A stretch of DNA of 64,000 bases from Cysteiniphilum sp. JM-1 (GTDB lineage Bacteria > Pseudomonadota > Gammaproteobacteria > Francisellales > Francisellaceae): the NCBI RefSeq assembly GCF_008711525.1, contig NZ_VXKS01000003.1:97030-161029 (forward strand). The letters run 5' to 3'. Below the pieces are notes generated by a model. That model worked only from the letters and a program-made list of their open reading frames with translations. It was not told where the DNA came from and did not search any database. Below, one piece after another: positions 49,857 through 60,139 of this stretch (position 1 is its first letter; each line of letters starts with the position of its first letter). Both the position numbers and the translations under genes were made by a program.

Positions 49857-50549
49857 ATGGATACTATTGCAATTATTGATGATGAACGAGACATTCGCGA
49901 AGGACTTGCTAGCTACCTTCAACAAAACCACTTTGATACTGCTGTATTTGAAGATGGTTTAAGCTTTTTAGAGGATTTTCATAAACGTGATTTTTCCTTG
50001 GTGATCCTTGATGTGATGATGCCTAAAATCGATGGTCTTGAGGTTTGTCGTGAATTAAGAAAAAAATCGAGCGTCCCCGTGATCTTCTTATCGGCAGCTG
50101 GAGAAGCATTTGATCGCATTTTAGGACTTGAAGTCGGTGCGGATGATTATATTAGTAAACCCTTTAATCCACGTGAGGTGCTTGTGCGTGTTAAAACAGT
50201 TTTGCGCCGTCGCGGCAATACCAGCAATAGCACCCATGGCGCGATTGAAACAAACGACTGGGTGATATCCCCTAATAAGCGCACATTAACCTACCCTAAT
50301 GGCGAAGAAATCAAGTTTACACCGGCTGTTTATGAGCTTTTCGAATACCTGTATCAGCACAAGGGTGAAACCGTCTCGCGCGAGCAAACCTTTGAAGCGC
50401 TTTTGAAACGTCCCTTTGAAGAGTTTGATCGCACAATTGATATTCGCATTAGTCGGCTACGTAAAATGCTTGATAACAACCCTCAAGATGGCACCAGCTA
50501 TATCCAGACAGTTAAAGGCGCTGGTTACTTATTTGATTTAAAAGACTAA
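49857..50549 (+). CDS. OmpR-family response regulator
   Basis: 230 residues. The receiver has IIDDERDIREGL, the phosphoacceptor aspartate in LVILDVMMPKIDGLEVC, and DDYISKPFNP. The winged-helix domain has FTPAVYELFEYLYQHKGE and RTIDIRISRLRKML. I use the ATG at 49857; no clear ribosome site precedes it, and the frame opens with a TTG two codons earlier. It is divergent from qmcA and 4 bases upstream of its kinase. Confidence 0.92.
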   Translation: MDTIAIIDDERDIREGLASYLQQNHFDTAVFEDGLSFLEDFHKRDFSLVILDVMMPKIDGLEVCRELRKKSSVPVIFLSAAGEAFDRILGLEVGADDYISKPFNPREVLVRVKTVLRRRGNTSNSTHGAIETNDWVISPNKRTLTYPNGEEIKFTPAVYELFEYLYQHKGETVSREQTFEALLKRPFEEFDRTIDIRISRLRKMLDNNPQDGTSYIQTVKGAGYLFDLKD

Positions 50550-50553
50550 AGAT

Positions 50554-51807
50554 ATGAATATCAACCTTCGCAAAGTCATTCGCAGTCAAAAAAAGGCTTT
50601 TCATATCGGCATCAGTTGTGCATTTTTTTTAATCTTCCTGCAATTTATTACCTCAAGTTACTATGTTTATTCCGGCATCAACTTTCAACGCTCAGCTGAG
50701 ATTAAAAACTACGACCCGACAAAACAAAATGGCATATCAACCTTAAGTTTATTTGATCTAGCTAACATCGAAACTAATGAGGACAACTATATTCATGATC
50801 GCTTTGCTTTTTATTCAACTTTCCCATCATGCACTCAGTTAGGCATTTCACAATTGTTGAATAAAGTTGAAAAACCAATTAATAAATGTGAGAGCTTTTT
50901 AAATAGCAACGGGACGTGGCTTAATGTCGTTTATTACTCAAAATTCCAACTGAATACCCCTGTTAGCATTGTCTTTGGCGTTGTTGTTAGCGTGTTATTT
51001 TTATTTATTTTGTTATTTTTAATTCAAATTAAATGGAGTATTCCTTTTTTTGAATTCCAACGCTTCGCGCAAGATATGGGACTTCGTCTTGAAGCCACAC
51101 CGATCCAAATGCAACACGGAATTTTCGCTAAGGAAACTGCAGATACCTTTAACTTCATGCAAGATCGAATCAACCATGTATTAACCTATCAAAACAAGCT
51201 TCTTGCAATGACCTGTCATGATATCAGAACACCGTTAGCACGCATTCAAGGGCGCCGTTTACAAGATCAAAGTGAACTATCAATCAAGGATCAACGTGAC
51301 ATTCACGAAATCAATCATATGCTTGATGATCTTGTCCTTTTCTCCAAAGAAAACTGGCTAAGTGGTATTCAGTTTGAACAGACTAATGTTTGTGATTTTT
51401 TTGATGAGCTTATTGCTGAATACATCGAAAATAATAAAAATGTACGTCTTATCAATCAAATGGATGATGATTTAGAGCTTGATCTTAAGCGTCCAGCGTT
51501 CAAGCGTGCTATTAACAATATCATTAATAATGGGCTTAAACATGGCACCGAAGTGATGATCACTTTACAAACACGTTTAAAAGAATCATCCAAGCCATCA
51601 CTGATTATTGATATTTCAGATAATGGGCCAGGCATTCCAGAAAATGAAATCCACAATATATTCACCCCTTTTTATACAGGCTCCTCCAAGAAAAAAGGCA
51701 ATGGCTTGGGACTTGCTATTACCAAAGAAATTATCGATATTCACCAAGGAAAACTGAAGGTCAGTAATGCTACAAATGGAGGGCTTAATGTTCAGATTGT
51801 TATCTAA
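50554..51807 (+). CDS. Sensor histidine kinase
   Basis: 417 residues. TM1 lies at about 17-38, a periplasmic region of about 100 residues contains two cysteines (FPSCTQLG and INKCESF) that could be disulfide-linked, and TM2 lies at about 137-160. The H-box is MTCHDIRTPLARIQGRRLQD, and the HATPase boxes are NNIINNGLKHG, SDNGPGIPENEI and GNGLGLAITKEI. It is co-transcribed with the response regulator, and its 3' end overlaps the following membrane-protein gene by 20 bases. The signal is unknown. Confidence 0.92.
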   Translation: MNINLRKVIRSQKKAFHIGISCAFFLIFLQFITSSYYVYSGINFQRSAEIKNYDPTKQNGISTLSLFDLANIETNEDNYIHDRFAFYSTFPSCTQLGISQLLNKVEKPINKCESFLNSNGTWLNVVYYSKFQLNTPVSIVFGVVVSVLFLFILLFLIQIKWSIPFFEFQRFAQDMGLRLEATPIQMQHGIFAKETADTFNFMQDRINHVLTYQNKLLAMTCHDIRTPLARIQGRRLQDQSELSIKDQRDIHEINHMLDDLVLFSKENWLSGIQFEQTNVCDFFDELIAEYIENNKNVRLINQMDDDLELDLKRPAFKRAINNIINNGLKHGTEVMITLQTRLKESSKPSLIIDISDNGPGIPENEIHNIFTPFYTGSSKKKGNGLGLAITKEIIDIHQGKLKVSNATNGGLNVQIVI

Positions 51808-52918
51808 AACATGGCAGCTTAATGCATTATTGCTGCTTTGCTGCTTAATCTTTTCAGGTATTGCTTTTACCTTATACTCTGCTTTTATCATTCAAAAAGT
51901 TGCTTTGCACGATGTTTATTACAATAGCCGCCTGTACACATCCACCTATCACTTTTTACTGGTGAGTTTGTTTTCACTGGGCTTTTTCCTGCTGCCTTTT
52001 TTAAATATCTTCTCACGCAGCTTTAACCATAGGCGGCTACTCACGATTTGTCTTGCAGTACAATTTATCTCAATACTTATACTTTATTATCACTTCAACT
52101 TTATGAGTCTTTTGTTCTCTGTCGTATCGATGTCCTTAACAAATATTATCTTTGTGCTGATCATCTTAAATTTATGGGCAATAACCCCTGCTAAATATCG
52201 TTTTTTTGTCATCTCAATCAGCTACGCAATTAAAACGGCTATTCTGACGGCTTTTTTTAATGCCACCTATAGCTACCATCAAACCGTTGATAATCCTTAC
52301 TTTCTATTGATTTGCACTATTTTTATTATTATCAGTGCTACTTCCTTATTATTTTGCAGCTTAAATATTCAAAAAAAAGCAGCATATCATAGCTATACCG
52401 ATCATTTATTTATCAATATCTTTTATCTTATGCGTCACTCGCGTGTTTTTTTCAAAACCACTGCAATTGCGATTATTATCACGGTAATCTCTATTTACTT
52501 AGATAAAATCAAATTTCAGGCACTTGTACATTATAGCGATTACTTAACACCTAGTTTGTTTTTAAAAACAGCCCCAATTAACCTCTTACTAGCAGCGATT
52601 ATTTGCTATATCGCCAGTATCAAGAGGCTCAAAACTCAGCTTGCCATCTTACTTATTGTGATCTTTTGTGTTAGTTCTATTACTTTACTCACCATGCTGT
52701 ATTTAAGTAGCAATATCAGTATTAATTTATTTTTTAGCTCATTATTTATTACTGATCAAGCCATTGGCTTTCTTGCCTATGCTTTTATTATTGGTATTTG
52801 TATCGATAAATTATTGAATGAGTTCAAACGCAGTCAAGTGTTTGCCTTTAGCGTCTTTTATGTCCTCACTGGTGTGATGGTGTGGACGATTCTGCAGATC
52901 TTAAATGCAGTATTTTAG
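51788..52918 (+). CDS. Polytopic membrane protein, MFS-like, coupled to the two-component system
   Basis: 376 residues with about 11-12 hydrophobic helices and few charged loops, resembling a major-facilitator layout but lacking recognisable MFS signature motifs (only a weak FNHRRLLTIC after the second helix pair). The ATG at 51788 has a strong GGAGGG site five bases upstream inside the kinase gene, so translation is coupled to it. It may be a transporter whose substrate is sensed by the kinase. Family not recognised. Confidence 0.7.
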   Translation: MFRLLSKTWQLNALLLLCCLIFSGIAFTLYSAFIIQKVALHDVYYNSRLYTSTYHFLLVSLFSLGFFLLPFLNIFSRSFNHRRLLTICLAVQFISILILYYHFNFMSLLFSVVSMSLTNIIFVLIILNLWAITPAKYRFFVISISYAIKTAILTAFFNATYSYHQTVDNPYFLLICTIFIIISATSLLFCSLNIQKKAAYHSYTDHLFINIFYLMRHSRVFFKTTAIAIIITVISIYLDKIKFQALVHYSDYLTPSLFLKTAPINLLLAAIICYIASIKRLKTQLAILLIVIFCVSSITLLTMLYLSSNISINLFFSSLFITDQAIGFLAYAFIIGICIDKLLNEFKRSQVFAFSVFYVLTGVMVWTILQILNAVF

Positions 52919-53272
52919 AAGGTATATCTAATGGCACTACCTTTAGGAGGATTAATAACCATCCATGGCAGCTACGCATTGGATCCTTGCGCCATTCTGG
53001 CTCAGGATGACAAGTCAGGGAACGCGTCATTGCGAGCATGGATGCGTGGCAATCCAGTTTGCCAAGGATGGTTGATGTCTGCTCTTTGCAAAGCTTATAT
53101 TCACAAGCTACTTCTTAAGATAGTGGCATTAGAACGTATATCCTCAAGTTACGCAAGCTCGGCACTCCTTTTGCAAAGCATAGGTTTGTTACCTCTCTCC
53201 TCGCGGGATTGCTCGTACAGCTCAGCTGTGCGGGTGAGGGCTAATTTAAACTTAACTTAGCTTGTTTGATCA
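52919..53272. repeat. Repeat-rich intergenic region with two dispersed elements
   Basis: No credible gene. It contains a segment with CGTCATTGCGAGCATGGATG and GTGGCAATCCAG (about 53023-53060), resembling a widespread REP-like sequence family. Next to it is a second copy (about 53186-53243, inverted) of the element seen at 19505-19560, recognised by GGGATTGCTCG, CAGCTCAGCTG and GGGTGAGG. The convergent arrangement of flanking genes makes it a likely repeat-insertion spot. Confidence 0.65.
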
Positions 53273-55141
53273 CTATTCCTCATCGCTCTCAGCCACCCAA
53301 TTTTCAGGTGGCATCAGGTAAACCACGCGCCAACCTGCTTCAGGCGTGTATTGGCTATCAGGAGAAACGACGTGAATTTGTGATTTTTTATTGATATAAA
53401 ATAGTGGAATTGCCTGTTGGTTAAGGGACAAAAACTGCTCCCAATTAAACTCATTACTAATGGTTGTCGTTTTAACTTGCCCACCTTGCTTGATAATACT
53501 TCTTAATGTTTGATAAGACAGATCTTTACTGAACAAACGCTTTGCGTATTTCTTAGTAAGATACGTGAGCTTAGAATTCGCTTTGTTTTGTGCTGTTGGC
53601 AAGACAAATACAGATGCTCGCCCATCAAATTCACGATAATACTTAACCGCTGCCAAAGTGTTCATCTGCTCACTTGACGAGCAACCAAGCATGCGTCCAA
53701 TGCCCACCAAATTCAAATGCCAATCAGCATGCTCTGATACCGAGCTGCCATAATAACAGGTTAAGCCTTGTAAACGACACGCCTGAACACTACGCCAACT
53801 AGTATCAGCAAGTACGACATGCACATCGTTATTATGAAGCTCCTTAGCAATGCTTCGAGCTAAGGTATTGCCACCAATGACCAAGAATCCGCGAGGCTCA
53901 GGTGCCGATGCATGTAATATTTTTGCCAAAAATGGCGACGTGAGACTCTGGATAATTACCGTACCTAAGATAATCATAAAAACAATAAGAACCAAGAGCT
54001 CCCCCTCTTGTGGCAAGCCCAAATTTTCAATGACCTTGATTGAAAATAATGCAGCTACGGCAGCCGCAACAATCCCGCGAGGTGCGATCCACCCCACCAT
54101 CACTCGCTCACGCCAATTAAGCTCACTGCCTAAAGTTGAGAAGCTCGCAGCAATTGGTCTGACAATAAATTGCAATATCAGCACCAAAATAATTGCTTTC
54201 CACCATACAGCCTCTAAGTACTCAAAACTAACATTCGCACCCAAAATAATAAATAAACTTGATATTAAGATAAGGCTTAAGGATTCTTTAAAATCAAGAA
54301 TTTCCTCAATATGGGCATTAGGCATGTTACCGACGATAATCCCCATAATAGTGACAATCAAAAGCCCGCCACCTTCAACAATATGCTCAGCAATCACAAA
54401 GCTGGTAATAACAAAAGACAGCACAAACATATTATTTAAATAGCTTGGCACCCACTGCTTTTTAAGCACGGTACCCAATAAAAACCCAGCAACCAAGCCA
54501 CCTATACCACCAACGAGGAATACCAATAGAATATGCACGGTGATATGCCAAAAGGCATTGTATTGCGAAGCAGTAATCGCGGTAAAAACAATCACAGCTA
54601 ACAGCGCACCAATCGGGTCAACCAACATCCCTTCCCAACGGATGATATTGGCAAGCTTTTCTGTTGGGCGCACGCTACGCAAAATTGGTACAACAACCGT
54701 AGGACCACTGACTGAAGATATCGCACCAATAAGAGCTGCAACCTTCCAAGAAATATCAAAAAGATAATGCACTAGCAAGGTTGTTAGAATCGCGGTAATC
54801 AAAAGCCCAATGGTCACAATATTTCTAACGGTTCCACCCAAGCCTCTAATTTCTCTAAATTTCAGACTCATACAGCCTTCAAACAGTATAATTGCCACAC
54901 AAATTGAGACAATTGGATATAACATATCTTTAAAGACAAGTGTCGGGCGCAAAAACTGGTAATGATCACCTAAAACTAACTGACTGACAGGTCCCAATAA
55001 AATCCCAACAATCAATAAAAATAAAATTGCCGGCAATCGCAGACGCCACGCTAACCATTGACAAGCAAAGCCCAACAATAAAATAACCATTAACACAATA
55101 GGGATATAGGTTATTGAGGCAAAAAAGTTACTAACTTCCAC
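53273..55141 (-). CDS. CPA-type sodium/proton antiporter with C-terminal nucleotide-binding domain
   Basis: About 622 residues. Residues 10-400 carry 12-13 hydrophobic helices of the monovalent cation:proton antiporter family (LIVGILLGP, ALIGAISSVSGPTVVVPIL, EGMLVDPIGALLAVIVF with the ion-binding Asp, and GWIAPRGIVAAAVAALF). The C-terminal 200 residues form a cytoplasmic regulatory part with a TrkA-N-like Rossmann motif (FLVIGGNTLARSIAKELHNN). The frame opens with a GTG at 55216; I prefer the GTG at 55141, which has AGGA upstream, but the start is uncertain. Confidence 0.88.
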   Translation of the reverse strand: MEVSNFFASITYIPIVLMVILLLGFACQWLAWRLRLPAILFLLIVGILLGPVSQLVLGDHYQFLRPTLVFKDMLYPIVSICVAIILFEGCMSLKFREIRGLGGTVRNIVTIGLLITAILTTLLVHYLFDISWKVAALIGAISSVSGPTVVVPILRSVRPTEKLANIIRWEGMLVDPIGALLAVIVFTAITASQYNAFWHITVHILLVFLVGGIGGLVAGFLLGTVLKKQWVPSYLNNMFVLSFVITSFVIAEHIVEGGGLLIVTIMGIIVGNMPNAHIEEILDFKESLSLILISSLFIILGANVSFEYLEAVWWKAIILVLILQFIVRPIAASFSTLGSELNWRERVMVGWIAPRGIVAAAVAALFSIKVIENLGLPQEGELLVLIVFMIILGTVIIQSLTSPFLAKILHASAPEPRGFLVIGGNTLARSIAKELHNNDVHVVLADTSWRSVQACRLQGLTCYYGSSVSEHADWHLNLVGIGRMLGCSSSEQMNTLAAVKYYREFDGRASVFVLPTAQNKANSKLTYLTKKYAKRLFSKDLSYQTLRSIIKQGGQVKTTTISNEFNWEQFLSLNQQAIPLFYINKKSQIHVVSPDSQYTPEAGWRVVYLMPPENWVAESDEE

Positions 55142-55266
55142 GTAGGTCGTCTTCCTTGTTGGTTTAATTCCGGATAATTGTAGCAAACAACTTAATAAGC
55201 GAAAGTACTTTTTCACCGTCTTTGCTTACAGCATACTAATATCATAGAGGCAAAGAGCAGTTATCC

Positions 55267-55294
55267 GTAGTGGCAATTCATGAATTGCCACTAC
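55267..55294. repeat. 28-bp perfect palindrome downstream of cyoE
   Basis: A perfect 14-bp inverted repeat with no spacer, half-site GTAGTGGCAATTCA, lying between the cyoE stop and the antiporter gene. It is followed by a partial second copy (CATGAATTACCCCTAC). No U-run follows on the minus strand. It resembles short dispersed palindromes found in many bacteria and may serve as the 3' end of the cyo transcript. Confidence 0.75.
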
Positions 55295-55307
55295 CCATGA
55301 ATTACCC

Positions 55308-56144
55308 CTACACTGCCATAAAAATGCTCAATAAGGTAATACTCACAATGGAGAATATAAACATCTTGCGCGCCCAATGGGCTTTATCTTCAGCCTTAAA
55401 TCCTTTAATACTCAATGCAATCCATGCAATCCCTAAGATAAAGGCAACAGCTAAATACAACAAATGGACATGTGCAACCACTGCTAACATTAATGTCGCA
55501 ATAACATATAATACAACAAAAATAAGCGCATTAACTTGAGTATACAGCATGCTACGTTTAAGTGGTAAGACAGGGATATTTGCTGCGGCATAATCATCCT
55601 TGCGATAAATTGCAATCGCAAAGAAGTGCGGCATTTGCCAACAGACTAAGATAATAAATAGCGTCAATGCAACTGCATCAAATCGATTCGTCACTGCGGT
55701 ATAACCAATGACTGGCGGAACAGCACCAGAAATAGCACCAACCACTGTCCCAAAAATTGAGCTTCTCTTAAACCATAGTGTATAAGCCACGACATAGGCA
55801 AATAAGCCAATGGCGGCAATAATTACCGTTAGGTTATTTGTTCCTAGATACAATGCCATAAAACCAACAATGCCTAAGATAAATGCATAACTTAGGGCAA
55901 AACGTAACGATACTAAACCACAAGCAGATGGTCGCTTTTGTGTACGCTTCATGAGCTGATCAATATCGCGATCGATATAGTTATTCAAAACGCAGCCACA
56001 GGCGATGACAAATGCCATACCAATGAGTGCACTTAAAAAAACGATCCAAGAAAAATTACCTTGTACCGCAACAAAAAAACCACCGCACAAGGTAACGATA
56101 TTACCGAAAATAATTCCCGGCTTGATAAGTTTAATGAGTTTCAT
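55308..56144 (-). CDS. cyoE: Protoheme IX farnesyltransferase
   Basis: Makes heme O for the bo3 oxidase (278 residues, about nine helices). Prenyltransferase motifs are present: NNYIDRDIDQLMKRTQKRP (Asp-rich motif) and KRSSIFGTVVGAISGAVPP; WQMPHFFAIAIYRKDDYAAA is also diagnostic. The ATG at 56144 lies just after the cyoD stop; the longer frame overlaps cyoD and is not chosen. Last gene of the cyo operon. Confidence 0.96.
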   Translation of the reverse strand: MKLIKLIKPGIIFGNIVTLCGGFFVAVQGNFSWIVFLSALIGMAFVIACGCVLNNYIDRDIDQLMKRTQKRPSACGLVSLRFALSYAFILGIVGFMALYLGTNNLTVIIAAIGLFAYVVAYTLWFKRSSIFGTVVGAISGAVPPVIGYTAVTNRFDAVALTLFIILVCWQMPHFFAIAIYRKDDYAAANIPVLPLKRSMLYTQVNALIFVVLYVIATLMLAVVAHVHLLYLAVAFILGIAWIALSIKGFKAEDKAHWARKMFIFSIVSITLLSIFMAV

Positions 56145-56149
56145 TAACG

Positions 56150-56488
56150 TTACATGACCATCATCATGCTGCAAAGATTGAACATAATCCATAACGTACC
56201 GATAACTAGAATTAATACAACAATCACTGCAAATATGAAGCTAATCATATTCCAGCGTGCTTTTGAGTCTGTACTTAAGTGCAAAAAGAATACTAACTGC
56301 ACATACAATTGGATAAGTGCCAAAATCGCTACCGAGATATACAGCCCAACTGGAGAGAAGACTTTAAACCCAACTAAGCTAAATGCGATAACGGTAATAA
56401 TGATTGATAATACAAAACCGGTGATATAGGTTTTGTATGTGCCATATGCCGCACCCGTTTCGTGATCGTATAAATGTTCGCCTGCCAT
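56150..56488 (-). CDS. cyoD: Cytochrome bo3 ubiquinol oxidase subunit IV
   Basis: 112-residue three-helix accessory subunit. It shows the family segment VQLVFFLHLSTDSKARWNMI and ends in a methionine-rich tail. It sits between cyoC and cyoE in the standard order. Confidence 0.94.
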   Translation of the reverse strand: MAGEHLYDHETGAAYGTYKTYITGFVLSIIITVIAFSLVGFKVFSPVGLYISVAILALIQLYVQLVFFLHLSTDSKARWNMISFIFAVIVVLILVIGTLWIMFNLCSMMMVM

Positions 56489-56489
56489 A

Positions 56490-57095
56490 TTAGATTGCTC
56501 CCATTAAGTAGACAACTGAGAATACAAAAATCCACACGATATCCAAAAAGTGCCAGAACAAACCTAAGTAGGTTAGCTTTGTTTTGCTCATTGGCGTAAT
56601 ACCATGCTTACGGATTTGAAAAATCATACTCACAATCCAGATTAAACCAATGCTTACGTGCAAACCGTGCGTTCCCACCAAGGTGAAGAACGACGATAAA
56701 AATGCACTTGTCGCCCAAGTATGACCTTCCATATATAAGTGATGGAATTCATACAGCTCCATAATGATAAATCCTAGACCAAATAGGAATGTCACCCATA
56801 ACCAACCCGTAATCACTTTGATGTTACCTGAGTTGCGCGATAGCATTGCCAGACCAAAGGTAAAGCTACTGATCAATAAGAGCATGGTTTCAATAAATAC
56901 AAATGGTAAGCTAAATAGCTCTTTGGCACTAGGTCCACCAAATGTATGGGTGTGAAATACCGCATATACTGCAAACAAAGTCGCAAATAATACGCAGTCA
57001 CTCATAATATAAATCCAAAAACCAAATACGCTTTTGGAACCATCATAGTGGTGGTGATGTTCACCGTGATGGTTTTCTACTGCTGTAGTACTCAT
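56490..57095 (-). CDS. cyoC: Cytochrome bo3 ubiquinol oxidase subunit III
   Basis: 201 residues with five hydrophobic helices. It has a histidine-rich N-terminus ([11 protein letters not shown]), [20 protein letters not shown], and the conserved [14 protein letters not shown] and [17 protein letters not shown] segments. Its start overlaps the cyoB stop by 4 bases. Confidence 0.96.
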   Translation of the reverse strand: MSTTAVENHHGEHHHHYDGSKSVFGFWIYIMSDCVLFATLFAVYAVFHTHTFGGPSAKELFSLPFVFIETMLLLISSFTFGLAMLSRNSGNIKVITGWLWVTFLFGLGFIIMELYEFHHLYMEGHTWATSAFLSSFFTLVGTHGLHVSIGLIWIVSMIFQIRKHGITPMSKTKLTYLGLFWHFLDIVWIFVFSVVYLMGAI

Positions 57096-59122
57096 ACGCC
57101 CACCTTCTTCATTTTTTCAATTTCACCTTCAGTTTCTTCAACTTCTTTGGCTTTCACATAGTAATCAATATCGTAATTAAACGAACGTGAAATCACGGAA
57201 GCCAGAATACCTAACAACCCAACGCCTGCTAGCCACCAAATATGCCAAACCATAGCAAAGCCAAAGGCCAAGCTAAACGCACCAATCGCAAAAGCAACTC
57301 CAGTATTTCTTGGCATATGAATATCTTCATATGGGCGCTTTTCAGCTTCAGGGCGATTCTCGATATTTAAGCCCTTTTTCTTGTGCTCCCAAAAGCCATC
57401 TAATGAATCAACCACAGGATCATGCGCAAAGTTATAAAAAGGTGCAGGAGATGCTGTTGCCCACTCTAGTGTACGCCCATCCCAAGGATCACCTGTTAAG
57501 TCACGGTTTTTATGACGATCTTTGATACTTACAATAATCTGAATGATTTGCAACAACACACCAATAGCAATCAACATTGAACCAATCCAAGCCACAATCA
57601 ACCATGGTTGGAATCCAGTTGACGCATCATAATGATATAAACGACGCGTCATGCCAATAGCGCCTAAATAGTAAAGCGGCATAAAAGCAACGAAGAAGCC
57701 AACAATCCAGAACCAAAATGACCATTTACCTAAGCGCTCGTTAAGCTTAAAGCCAAACATTTTAGGGAACCAATAGATAAGTCCGGCAAAATAACCAAAC
57801 ACAACACCACCAATGATCACATTATGGAAATGCGCAATCAAGAATACACTGTTATGCATCTGGAAATCAACACCTGGCACGGATAGCAATACACCGGTCA
57901 TACCACCAATGGTAAATGTTACCAAAAAGCCCATTAACCAGTACATTGGTGTGGTAAAGGTGATGCGTCCGCGGAACATAGTAAACAGCCAGTTAAAGAT
58001 CTTAACCCCTGTTGGAATTGCAATCACCATTGTCATAATACCAAAGAAGGCATTCACATTGGCGCCCGCCCCCATCGTGAAGAAATGATGCAGCCATACC
58101 GAGAAGGCAAGAATCGTAATAACAATACTTGCGCCAACCATAGTGGCATAACCAAATAGCTTCTTTTTAGAAAACACAGAAACAACTTCTGAGAAAATAC
58201 CAAAGGCTGGCAGAATCAAAATATAAACTTCAGGGTGTCCCCAGATCCAGATCAAATTAACATACATCATTTGATCACCGCCACCACTGACAGTAAAGAA
58301 ATTTGTACCTATATAACGATCTAAAGTCAATAATGCTAACGTCACCGTTAAAACTGGAAATGCCGCAATGACCAAAATAACAGAACAAAGTGATGTCCAC
58401 GTAAATACCGGCATCTTCATTAATGTCATGCCTTTACAACGCATTTTAATGATGGTGACAAAGAAGTTAACACCCGTCATCAAGGATCCTATACCGGATA
58501 TCTGCAGTGCCCATATCCAGTAATCAACCCCGACCCCGGGGCTAAAAGCGGTCTCCGAATAAGGTGGATAAGCCAACCAACCTGTATGCGCAAAATCGCC
58601 GATTAATAGCGACATATTAACCAAAACCACACCAACTACAAAAAGCCAGAAGCTTAATGAGTTAAGGTATGGAAAGGCCACATCACGCGCGCCAATTTGC
58701 AAAGGAATGGCAATATTCATCAAACCAAACATCAATGGCATTGCCACAAAGAAGATCATAATCACACCGTGAGCAGTAAAGATCTGATCAAAATGCTGTG
58801 GAATCAAATAACCAGTACTGTCACCTGATGCTAAAGCTTGCTGTGTACGCATCATTGCTGCGTCGACAAAACCACGAAACAGCATGACGAGTGCGACAAT
58901 GATATACATAATACCAATTTTTTTATGGTCTACTGTTGTGAACCATTCACGCCATAAGTAGCCCCATTTTTTGAAGTAGGTCAAACCACCTACCAATAAC
59001 AACCCACCAACAACAATAAAGATAAACATTCCAAGAATGATCAACTGCTGGCTTACGGGTTCCCACAAATACGGGAAAGCTGTGTGCGGATCACTCAACC
59101 TTCCAATCAATGCTTCTAACAT
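57092..59122 (-). CDS. cyoB: Cytochrome bo3 ubiquinol oxidase subunit I
   Basis: Catalytic haem-copper subunit (676 residues, 15 helices). The binuclear-centre motif [15 protein letters not shown] supplies the CuB histidine and crosslinked tyrosine, with the HH pair in [11 protein letters not shown] and the haem-ligand histidines in HFHNVIIGG. The N-terminal part contains [10 protein letters not shown] with the low-spin haem histidine. It reduces oxygen to water while pumping protons. Confidence 0.98.
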   Translation of the reverse strand: MLEALIGRLSDPHTAFPYLWEPVSQQLIILGMFIFIVVGGLLLVGGLTYFKKWGYLWREWFTTVDHKKIGIMYIIVALVMLFRGFVDAAMMRTQQALASGDSTGYLIPQHFDQIFTAHGVIMIFFVAMPLMFGLMNIAIPLQIGARDVAFPYLNSLSFWLFVVGVVLVNMSLLIGDFAHTGWLAYPPYSETAFSPGVGVDYWIWALQISGIGSLMTGVNFFVTIIKMRCKGMTLMKMPVFTWTSLCSVILVIAAFPVLTVTLALLTLDRYIGTNFFTVSGGGDQMMYVNLIWIWGHPEVYILILPAFGIFSEVVSVFSKKKLFGYATMVGASIVITILAFSVWLHHFFTMGAGANVNAFFGIMTMVIAIPTGVKIFNWLFTMFRGRITFTTPMYWLMGFLVTFTIGGMTGVLLSVPGVDFQMHNSVFLIAHFHNVIIGGVVFGYFAGLIYWFPKMFGFKLNERLGKWSFWFWIVGFFVAFMPLYYLGAIGMTRRLYHYDASTGFQPWLIVAWIGSMLIAIGVLLQIIQIIVSIKDRHKNRDLTGDPWDGRTLEWATASPAPFYNFAHDPVVDSLDGFWEHKKKGLNIENRPEAEKRPYEDIHMPRNTGVAFAIGAFSLAFGFAMVWHIWWLAGVGLLGILASVISRSFNYDIDYYVKAKEVEETEGEIEKMKKVGV

Positions 59123-59146
59123 ATTCGTTCCCTATTTATTCACACT

Positions 59147-60139
59147 TTAGTGGCTCATTTCTGACATATGATGCATATGCCCCATCATGCCGGGTTTATA
59201 GTTTGGCATCATGTAATACATAACAATGTCATTAAACAAATTCTTATCGACTTGACCATAATAAGTCACTGGATTATTAATCGATTGTTTTGCCAAATGA
59301 TCCCAGAAAAAGTCCCAAGTTAGATCTTTCTTCGATGTTTTAGCCTCAAGCACCCACTTATTAAAGTCAGCCTCAGATGTGGCATCTGCATAAAATTGCA
59401 TATGCGCAAAACCCTCACCTGTATAGTTAGCCGAGAAGCCACGATACTCACCTGGATTACTTGCCAATAAATGAAGCTTAGTAATCATACCAGTCATCGC
59501 ATAAATCTGACCACCTAATTGCGGAATAAAGAACGAGTTCATAGGAGCTGCTGATGTGATTCTAAAGTTAATCGGATGTCCAACAGGGATAACGATTTTA
59601 TTCACTGTTGCGATATCATATTGCGGATAAATAAACATCCATTTCCAGTCCAATGCCACCACCTCAATTTCAACAGGTGCTTTATCAGATTTTAGTGGTT
59701 TGTACGGGTTAAGTGAATGCGTTGTCACCCAAGTTACAATACCTAAAATCAAAATAATCACACACGGAATCGCCCACCAGACGATTTCAAGTGCTGTGCT
59801 GTGTGACCAATCTGGACGATACTTTGACTTGGTTGCAGAGTCGCGATAGCGCCATGCAAACCAAAACGTCAAGAAAATCACTGGTATTACCACGATTAAC
59901 ATTAACAAAATAGCAAATATCAATAGCCTAAGCTCGTGATGCGCGATAGGTCCTTGCGGATCTAGCACACCTGAGGAACACCCCCCAAGCAACATTGCTG
60001 GCAATAATACCAACAATGCAACAAACGGCTTAGCTAAAGGCTTTTTGCGCTTTAATTTTCTGCCTCCAACACCTGACAAAGACAATGGCTTAACCATCCT
60101 TTTTAGTGTGGATACAAAAAAGTACAAGTACTTGATCAT
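59147..60139 (-). CDS. cyoA: Cytochrome bo3 ubiquinol oxidase subunit II
   Basis: 330 residues. The ATG at 60139 (MIKYLYFFVSTL) has AAGGAA upstream; the frame runs further but is unsupported. A lipoprotein-type signal (LLPAMLLGGCSSG) is preceded by an unusually long basic N-terminal region of about 60 residues. Two transmembrane helices and a cupredoxin-like periplasmic domain without the CuA ligands follow, as expected of a quinol oxidase (VVALDWKWMFIYPQYDIATV; NSFFIPQLGGQIYAM). It ends in a His/Met-rich tail (GMMGHMHHMSEMSH). First gene of the cyo operon. Confidence 0.95.
   Translation of the reverse strand: MIKYLYFFVSTLKRMVKPLSLSGVGGRKLKRKKPLAKPFVALLVLLPAMLLGGCSSGVLDPQGPIAHHELRLLIFAILLMLIVVIPVIFLTFWFAWRYRDSATKSKYRPDWSHSTALEIVWWAIPCVIILILGIVTWVTTHSLNPYKPLKSDKAPVEIEVVALDWKWMFIYPQYDIATVNKIVIPVGHPINFRITSAAPMNSFFIPQLGGQIYAMTGMITKLHLLASNPGEYRGFSANYTGEGFAHMQFYADATSEADFNKWVLEAKTSKKDLTWDFFWDHLAKQSINNPVTYYGQVDKNLFNDIVMYYMMPNYKPGMMGHMHHMSEMSH

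Noticed and set aside
52931..53260. 109-codon open frame on the plus strand
   Set aside because: It runs through dispersed repeat sequence, has no ribosome site of note and no protein-like composition; it is a by-product of the repeats.
53850..54443. 197-codon plus-strand frame antisense to the antiporter
   Set aside because: Shadow of a strongly conserved membrane-protein gene on the minus strand.
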